Shown piece by piece: positions 58,398-64,000 of a DNA stretch of 64,000 bases. The position numbers and the translations under genes are program-made. The stretch is from JANSYL01 sp965229695 (GTDB taxonomy: Bacteria; Pseudomonadota; Alphaproteobacteria; Rhodobacterales; Rhodobacteraceae), in NCBI GenBank assembly GCA_965229695.1, contig OZ245921.1, positions 1,736,001 to 1,800,000 on the forward strand, written 5' to 3'. Below the pieces are notes generated by a model. That model did not search any database. It was not told the DNA's origin and saw nothing but the letters and a program-made list of their open reading frames with translations. Each line of letters starts with the position of its first letter. The first letter of the stretch is position 1.

Positions 58398-59576
58398 ATG
58401 GACGATATCGTCATTCTATCTGGGGCCCGCACCGCCATTGGCACCTTCGGCGGTTCGCTTGCCGCCACCCCGCCCATCACCCTGGGCGCGACCGCCGCCA
58501 AAGCCGCGTTGGAGCGTGCGGGCGTGGAAGGCGGCCAGATTGGCCATGTCACCTTCGGCCACGTGATCAATACCGAACCGCGCGACATGTATCTGAGCCG
58601 CGTTGCCGCGATGGAGGCGGGTATCCCCGACACCACACCGGCGATGAATGTGAACCGCCTGTGTGGTTCGGGTGCGCAGGCCATTGTCTCGGTCATTCAA
58701 TCCCTGGCCCTGGGTGATGCCGATTATGGGCTTGCCGGTGGCGCCGAAAGCATGAGCCGGGGGCCGCATATCCTGCCGCCCGCGCGGTTTGGCCAGAAAA
58801 TGGGCGATGTGCGGGCCTTGGATATGATGATCGGTGCGCTGCACTGCCCCTTTGGCACCGGCCATATGGGGGTGACGGCAGAAAACGTCGCCGCCGAACA
58901 TCAAGTCAGCCGCGAGGAACAAGACGCCTTTGCGCTCGAAAGCCAGACCCGCGCCGCCCGTGCCATCGAAGAAGGCCGGTTCAAGGATCAAATCACCCCG
59001 GTCGAGGTCAAAGTGAAGCGTGATCTGGTGCCCTTCGACACCGATGAGCACCCCAAAGCCACCACGCCCGAAGCATTGGCAGGCCTGCGTACCGTGTTCC
59101 AAAAAGACGGCACCGTGACCGCCGGCAATGCCTCCGGCATTAATGACGGGGCGGCGGCAATTGTGCTGGCCCGGGCCGAAGCGGCGGAAGCCGCCGGGCT
59201 GAAACCGCGCGCACGGGTGCTGGGTTATGCCCATGCCGGTGTCCGGCCCGAGGTTATGGGCATCGGCCCGGTGCCCGCGGTTGAAAACCTGATGGCACGC
59301 ACGGGCCTGAGCATCACCGATTTCGACGTGATCGAATCGAATGAAGCCTTTGCCGCGCAAGCCCTGGCCGTGAATAAAAACCTTGGCCTCGACGCGGAAA
59401 AGGTGAACCCCAATGGCGGTGCGATTGCGCTGGGCCACCCGGTGGGGGCCACGGGCTGCATCATCACTGTGAAAGCGCTTTACGAGCTTGAGCGGATCGG
59501 CGGGTCCAAAGCCCTGATCACCATGTGCATCGGTGGCGGCCAAGGCATCGCGCTGGCCATCGAACGGATGCAGTGA
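58398..59576 (+). CDS. Acetyl-CoA C-acyltransferase (thiolase)
   Basis: A 392-residue thiolase of the condensing or degradative type. The active-site Cys89 is in NRLCGSGAQAI, His347 in ALGHPVGATG and Cys377 in TMCIGGGQG. N-terminal ILSGARTAIGTFGGSLA is typical. AGGAGAAGAG precedes the ATG by about 5 nt. Sequence cannot decide between acetoacetyl-CoA synthesis (PhaA/AtoB-like) and longer-chain beta-oxidation (BktB-like). It is 22 nt downstream of the MarR gene and followed by an intrinsic terminator, so the two probably share a unit. Confidence 0.93.
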   Translation: MDDIVILSGARTAIGTFGGSLAATPPITLGATAAKAALERAGVEGGQIGHVTFGHVINTEPRDMYLSRVAAMEAGIPDTTPAMNVNRLCGSGAQAIVSVIQSLALGDADYGLAGGAESMSRGPHILPPARFGQKMGDVRALDMMIGALHCPFGTGHMGVTAENVAAEHQVSREEQDAFALESQTRAARAIEEGRFKDQITPVEVKVKRDLVPFDTDEHPKATTPEALAGLRTVFQKDGTVTAGNASGINDGAAAIVLARAEAAEAAGLKPRARVLGYAHAGVRPEVMGIGPVPAVENLMARTGLSITDFDVIESNEAFAAQALAVNKNLGLDAEKVNPNGGAIALGHPVGATGCIITVKALYELERIGGSKALITMCIGGGQGIALAIERMQ

Positions 59577-59592
59577 TCCACACGGCAAAATA

Positions 59593-59625
59593 GGGGCGGA
59601 TGGCAAACACCGCCCCCTTTCTCTT
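59593..59625 (+). terminator. Intrinsic terminator after the thiolase gene
   Basis: A 7-bp stem GGGGCGG (59593-59599) with CCGCCCC (59610-59616) and a 10-nt loop is followed by CTTTCTCTTT. It lies 17 nt after the thiolase stop and fits a rho-independent terminator. Further on, an 8-bp GCGGCGGC/GCCGCCGC stem with a GAA loop lies at 59706-59724. Confidence 0.65.
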
Positions 59626-59805
59626 TATCCCAAAAATATGGCTGCCGGAGGCACAGGCGCGGCCGATTGCACCCAAAGGGTGCATGAGATCGCGCCTTCC
59701 CCCGGGCGGCGGCGAAGCCGCCGCAATCGCACCCGTTTACCGCTTCTTTAACCAAAGCTGACAGGCTGCAAGCAGAGTTACGCTGGCGCAGATCGGGCGA
59801 TGTGA

Positions 59806-61638
59806 ATGAGTTTTGGCGGTGTCGATGACCGGCTGGCGCGCGAACGGCGCGCGCGGCTTCAGGCGGAACGCCTGCTCGCCCAACGCTCGGAAGATCTGTA
59901 CGCCGCCAATAAAAAGCTCTCGGAACACGCTCACGCACTGTCCCATCAGGTGATCGAACAGCGTCAGGAAAACGCCGCACTTCTGGGTCGTACCAGCCAG
60001 GCCCAGGCCGCGTTGCAAGTGGCCACCGAAAAGGCCGATATCGCCGAGCGTCGATTGTGGGATTCCCTCACCGCGGTCGAAGACGGGTTCGCCATTTTTG
60101 ATCGCGACCGGCGCTTGGTTGCGGCCAATCCAGCTTACCTAAACGCTTTCGATGGTGTCACCGACGTGGCCCCAGGCGCCACCTATGAGGCGATCCTTGC
60201 CATCGCCGTGGAGGAGGGACTGGTCGACCTCGAAGGGGAAGCGCCGCAGGATTGGCTGGACCGCATGATCGCGCGATGGGATGCGTCCGATATCGCCCAA
60301 ACCGACCTGAAACTGTGGAACCGCGCCTATGTGCGCCTGATCGATAAGCGCACGCCCGAAGGCGATGTTGTTTCGATCGCGTTGAACATCACTCAGACGA
60401 TCCAGCACGAAAAGGACCTGCGCCTGGCCCGCGATGCGGCTGAGGCGGCGGCCCAGGCCAAATCCGCCTTTCTCGCCAATATGAGCCATGAGATTCGCAC
60501 GCCGATGAACGGCATCATCTCCATGGCCGATCTTTTGGGTGAAACCGAGCTGGGTGAAGAACAGCGCCTTTACGCGGACACCATCCGCAATTCGGGTGAG
60601 GCGCTTTTGGTGATCATCAATGATGTGCTCGATTTTTCGAAAATCGAAGCCGGCAAGCTGAGCCTGCATGCCGAACGCTTCGAACTCGACACTATGGTAA
60701 AGGAGGTGTTCCGCCTGTTGCAGCCGGGCCTGCAGGGTAAGGATCTGCGGTTAGAGCTGGATTACGATATGTTCCTGCCCCGCCGTATGGTGGGGGATCG
60801 CGGGCGCATTCGGCAGATTTTGATCAATCTGATCGGTAATGCGGTGAAGTTCACCGAAACGGGCAGCGTCAAAGTTCATGTGGTTGCCGAACCGCGCGAT
60901 CATCCGGCCGACGAATTGCCGTTGCGCCTTATCGTGCAAGATACCGGAATTGGCATTCCGCCTGACAAACAGGCTCATATTTTTGGCGAGTTCAATCAGG
61001 TCGATGCCGACGCCACGCGCCGGTATGACGGCACCGGTTTGGGCCTGGCGATCAGTCAGAAACTGGTGCGGCTGATGCGGGGGGAGATGTGGGTCGATAG
61101 CGAACCGGGCGTGGGATCATGTTTTGGCTTTTCCTTGGTGCTGGCCCCCGATCCTGACGCCGAGTCGACCGTTTTGCCGCACGGTTCCCGGCCCGAAACA
61201 GGAGGCGATGCACCACCCGATCCAATCCCAAGCGCCCGCAAAATGCGGCTTTTGGCGGCGGAAGATAACAAGACCAACCGTCTGGTGTTCAAAAGCATGC
61301 TCAAAGCGCTCGATCTGGAACTGGAGTTGGTCGAAAACGGTCGCCTTGCGGTCGAAGCGTACGAACGCCACCGGCCCGATATCATCTTCACCGATATCTC
61401 GATGCCGGAGATGGATGGTATGGCCGCCGCCCGCGCCATCCGTGCGTTGGAGGCTAAGGGCGGCTCACCGCCCACCCCGATTATTGCCATGACCGCCCAC
61501 GCCATGCGCGAGGATCAAGATCGCATCCTGCAATCCGGCATCGATGCGATTCTAACCAAGCCCTTGCGCAAAGCCGATCTGCTCGCGCAGATCCGCGCCG
61601 CCTGCCCCAAGGGGGTCGACCCGTTCCCGCCCGACTAA
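59806..61638 (+). CDS. Soluble hybrid histidine kinase/response regulator
   Basis: A 610-residue hybrid kinase without a transmembrane segment. An N-terminal coiled coil (about residues 5-85, heptad-rich) leads to a PAS domain (about 86-200, DSLTAVEDGFAIFDRDRRLVA). HisKA has the phosphoacceptor His228 in NMSHEIRTPMNG. HATPase motifs are ILINLIGNAVKFT (N box), VQDTGIGIPPDK (G1) and GTGLGLAISQKL (G2). The C-terminal receiver domain has phosphoacceptor Asp530 (FTDISMPEMDG) and Lys585. Signal and phosphotransfer partner are unknown. It is monocistronic and overlaps the asparaginase gene by 4 nt at the convergent stops. Confidence 0.93.
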   Translation: MSFGGVDDRLARERRARLQAERLLAQRSEDLYAANKKLSEHAHALSHQVIEQRQENAALLGRTSQAQAALQVATEKADIAERRLWDSLTAVEDGFAIFDRDRRLVAANPAYLNAFDGVTDVAPGATYEAILAIAVEEGLVDLEGEAPQDWLDRMIARWDASDIAQTDLKLWNRAYVRLIDKRTPEGDVVSIALNITQTIQHEKDLRLARDAAEAAAQAKSAFLANMSHEIRTPMNGIISMADLLGETELGEEQRLYADTIRNSGEALLVIINDVLDFSKIEAGKLSLHAERFELDTMVKEVFRLLQPGLQGKDLRLELDYDMFLPRRMVGDRGRIRQILINLIGNAVKFTETGSVKVHVVAEPRDHPADELPLRLIVQDTGIGIPPDKQAHIFGEFNQVDADATRRYDGTGLGLAISQKLVRLMRGEMWVDSEPGVGSCFGFSLVLAPDPDAESTVLPHGSRPETGGDAPPDPIPSARKMRLLAAEDNKTNRLVFKSMLKALDLELELVENGRLAVEAYERHRPDIIFTDISMPEMDGMAAARAIRALEAKGGSPPTPIIAMTAHAMREDQDRILQSGIDAILTKPLRKADLLAQIRAACPKGVDPFPPD

Positions 61639-62642
61639 AACCGCCAGTCGCGCAGGCTGTCGGCTGGGCGCATATGGCCGGTTTCAATCTCTCGGCGATT
61701 GGTGATCGGGCCATGGGTAAACTGTCGCGCGGCGGGGTGGTCTGCCTCCAACACACCCAGACCGATCAGGATTTGCGCAATTGCAGCCTCGGCCCCTCGG
61801 GTGCCGCCATCGGTGACTTTCAACGCCACACCGATGCGATGTTCGGGCACGATGGCGATAAATACCGCCTCGGCCCCGGTTTTCACGGCGGCCCGCCCGG
61901 CCATGGCGGTCATCAATAGGTTGCAGGATCGCCCCGCACCCGAGACCAGGAGCGGATGCGCCATCATTGCGTTGCGCAAGCGCACCATGGCCCGCCCGCG
62001 CGCGTTGCTTTCATCCGCCGCGGCAAAGGCGGCCATGGCGCGGGCCAGGCCCGTCACGCTGGTGGCGTGGTTGGGGGCCGAACAGCCATCGATGGCAAAA
62101 CCGGGGCTGGGCTCCTCCGTCACATCTTCAAAGGCCGCTAGAACGGCTTGCTGCACCGGGTGGTCGATCTCCAGGTATTCGGGGCCGGTGCCCAAATGCT
62201 GGCCAAGGGTCAGAAAGCCCGAATGCTTGCCGGAACAGTTGTTGTGGCGCTGATCCGGGGCGGCTTGATCCAGGATCAACGCATCGCGCGCGGGCTCGTC
62301 ACTGGGCCATTGCGACCCGCAGCGCAGCGCGGTTTCGTCCAAGCCCAGATCATCCAACCAGGCCGTGACCATATCGGTATGCACATGCCCGGCGCTATGC
62401 GAGGCGCAGGCCAAGGCCAGATGCGCATCGCTTAACCCATGGGCGTCCGCAGCGCCGCTTTCGACCAAAGGCAGGGCTTGGATCATCTTGCAGGAGGATC
62501 GGGGCAGGATCGTTGTGGTTTCATCGCCCCAGGCCGCGACAAGCCCGGTATCGGCATGCCAAACGGCGACATGACCGCTATGCACGCTTTCACAGAAATC
62601 GCCGCGCCAAATCTCGATCAACCGTTCCGCTGTGCCCGTCAT
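61635..62642 (-). CDS. L-asparaginase (AnsA-II / Rhizobium-type, PF06089)
   Basis: A 335-residue asparaginase of the zinc-containing rhizobial class, unrelated to E. coli AnsA/AnsB. Family blocks include TTTILPRSSCKMIQALPLV with the Ser-x-x-Lys pair (Ser49 and Lys52, or Ser50), ACASHSAGH, NNCSGKHSGFL and IDGCSAPNHA, the latter two holding the cysteines thought to bind zinc in the characterised Rhizobium etli enzyme. The end has ALKVTDGGTRGAEAAI. It hydrolyses asparagine to aspartate and ammonia in the cytoplasm and so ties to the nitrogen genes in the window. No signal peptide is seen. Confidence 0.88.
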   Translation of the reverse strand: MTGTAERLIEIWRGDFCESVHSGHVAVWHADTGLVAAWGDETTTILPRSSCKMIQALPLVESGAADAHGLSDAHLALACASHSAGHVHTDMVTAWLDDLGLDETALRCGSQWPSDEPARDALILDQAAPDQRHNNCSGKHSGFLTLGQHLGTGPEYLEIDHPVQQAVLAAFEDVTEEPSPGFAIDGCSAPNHATSVTGLARAMAAFAAADESNARGRAMVRLRNAMMAHPLLVSGAGRSCNLLMTAMAGRAAVKTGAEAVFIAIVPEHRIGVALKVTDGGTRGAEAAIAQILIGLGVLEADHPAARQFTHGPITNRREIETGHMRPADSLRDWRF

Positions 62643-62753
62643 GCCGTTCCCTCCCGCCGTCTGGCGATTTTCCGCTACCAGGGCTTTTGCAATGGCGCGG
62701 TTTCATTTACTGTTTGCGCAGGCATAATGTCTGTCGCGCGGTCCTTGGTGGCC

Positions 62754-62759
62754 TATAAT
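62754..62759 (+). promoter_or_regulatory. TATAAT -10 box upstream of the IalB-like gene
   Basis: A perfect TATAAT lies at 62754-62759, 46 bp before the ATG at 62806. The -35 at 17-bp spacing is only CTGTCG (62731-62736), so the promoter call is moderate. A GGAGG site precedes the start codon. Confidence 0.4.
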
Positions 62760-62805
62760 AAGCGCACAGACCAGAGGCAGACTATGGGGCGGAGGCTCTG
62801 ATAAG

Positions 62806-63339
62806 ATGAACAAACGGCTTGTCGCGGCGCTGGTAGGGGTCGTGTTGACGTTCACCGGCACTTTTGCCTGGGCGCAGGAAGAAGAAAGCACCAACCGGGT
62901 TAATGCGGAAACCGATTGGTCGGTTTTTGTCGAAGATGATCCGACGCAATGCTGGGTGGTTTCAACGCCTAGGGAAACCGTGAACACGCGCGATGGCCGT
63001 GTTGTGTCGGTGCGGCGCGGTGAAATTCTGATGTTTGTCAGCTTCTGGCCGTCTGAGGATCGCCTGGGCGAGGTCTCGTTTACTGGCGGGTATCCGTTTG
63101 CCGATGGCTCAACCGTTTCGATGGAAATCGGCGGGTCCAGCTTTGAGCTGTTCACCGAAGGCGAGATGGCCTGGGCGGCATCGACCCAGGATGATCAGCA
63201 GATCATCACCGCGATGAAGCGCGGGGCCGAGGCTGTTTTGACCGCCCGCTCGTCACGTGGCACGCAGACCCAGGATACGTTTTCGCTGCTGGGCTTCACC
63301 GCTGCGGTAGAGGATGCCGAGGCGCGCTGTTCCGGCTAA
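62806..63339 (+). CDS. Exported IalB-like (invasion associated locus B) protein
   Basis: A 177-residue exported protein. Its signal peptide is MNKRLVAALVGVVLTFTGTF then AWAQ. The mature part begins EEESTNRVNAETDWSVFVED and shows IalB-family features: DPTQCWVVSTPRETV with a single early Cys, FVSFWPSEDRLGEVSF, the strand run FADGSTVSMEIGGSSFELFT, and AVEDAEARC at the C-terminus, where Cys may pair with the first. IalB proteins are outer-surface or periplasmic; their molecular function is unknown, and no invasion role should be assumed here. GGAGG lies about 10 nt upstream of the ATG. Confidence 0.82.
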   Translation: MNKRLVAALVGVVLTFTGTFAWAQEEESTNRVNAETDWSVFVEDDPTQCWVVSTPRETVNTRDGRVVSVRRGEILMFVSFWPSEDRLGEVSFTGGYPFADGSTVSMEIGGSSFELFTEGEMAWAASTQDDQQIITAMKRGAEAVLTARSSRGTQTQDTFSLLGFTAAVEDAEARCSG

Positions 63340-63399
63340 AGGGTTTGCGTCGGGCGTAAGCTCTCTATATGTGCCTTCAATCCTTGAAGGACACGCGCT

Positions 63400-64000
<601 letters not shown>

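Overview
The window is a gene-dense, GC-rich stretch of an alphaproteobacterial chromosome. Gene content and order (parAB next to hemW, mutS, maeB, the dnaKJ, lptCAB-hpf-ptsN and serCA blocks, gltD and gltB separated by small genes, IalB-like protein) point to the Rhodobacteraceae/Roseobacter group. This placement rests on protein family resemblance and synteny; no rRNA or marker phylogeny was available. Genes are packed with 1-11 nt overlaps and very short gaps. I see no IS element, prophage, CRISPR array or rRNA operon. There is one tRNA gene (Leu, anticodon CAG).

Layout. 1-15 kb is mostly housekeeping: the 3' end of parA, parB, hemW-rdgB-rph on the minus strand, hrcA-grpE, mutS, maeB, a small CcdAB-type toxin-antitoxin pair with a frameshifted toxin, dnaK-dnaJ with an intrinsic hairpin between them, and alkB. 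15-25 kb is an envelope glycan locus: a capsule-type ABC-2 permease, a PAP phosphatase (CysQ), a CMP-Kdo synthetase, four glycosyltransferases, GalU, and a protein with two sulfotransferase-like modules. Together they suggest a sulfated, Kdo-linked exported polysaccharide. 25-29 kb holds ptsN, hpf and lptBAC (the classic rpoN neighbourhood, but without rpoN), a short RNase D and tRNA-Leu. 29-36 kb holds tamB, tamA, an NDUFA9-like dehydrogenase and uppP.

36-45 kb carries the glutamate synthase operon (gltD ... gltB). A secreted protein, two GFA-family proteins and a newly noted 31-codon ORF coupled to its neighbours on both sides lie between the two subunits. serB follows on the other strand. 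45-54 kb carries an AttH/CrtC-like exported protein with an FtsX-type ABC transporter, a 5-oxoprolinase-type HyuAB fusion, and an alpha/beta hydrolase. 54-60 kb has two related MarR regulators flanking serC-serA, with a structured leader before serC, then a thiolase. 60-64 kb has a soluble hybrid histidine kinase, an L-asparaginase, an IalB-like exported protein and the 5' part of rlmN, cut by the window end.

Functionally, the window links several pathways: complete phosphorylated serine synthesis (serA, serB, serC), ammonium assimilation (gltBD), heat-shock and chaperone functions (hrcA, grpE, dnaK, dnaJ), LPS and outer-membrane assembly (lptABC, tamAB, uppP) and surface glycan synthesis. 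The best candidates for something under-described are the proposed sulfated-glycan module with its tandem sulfotransferase, the AttH-ABC system, the 31-codon coupled ORF, and the operator/leaderless architecture of the ccdA promoter.
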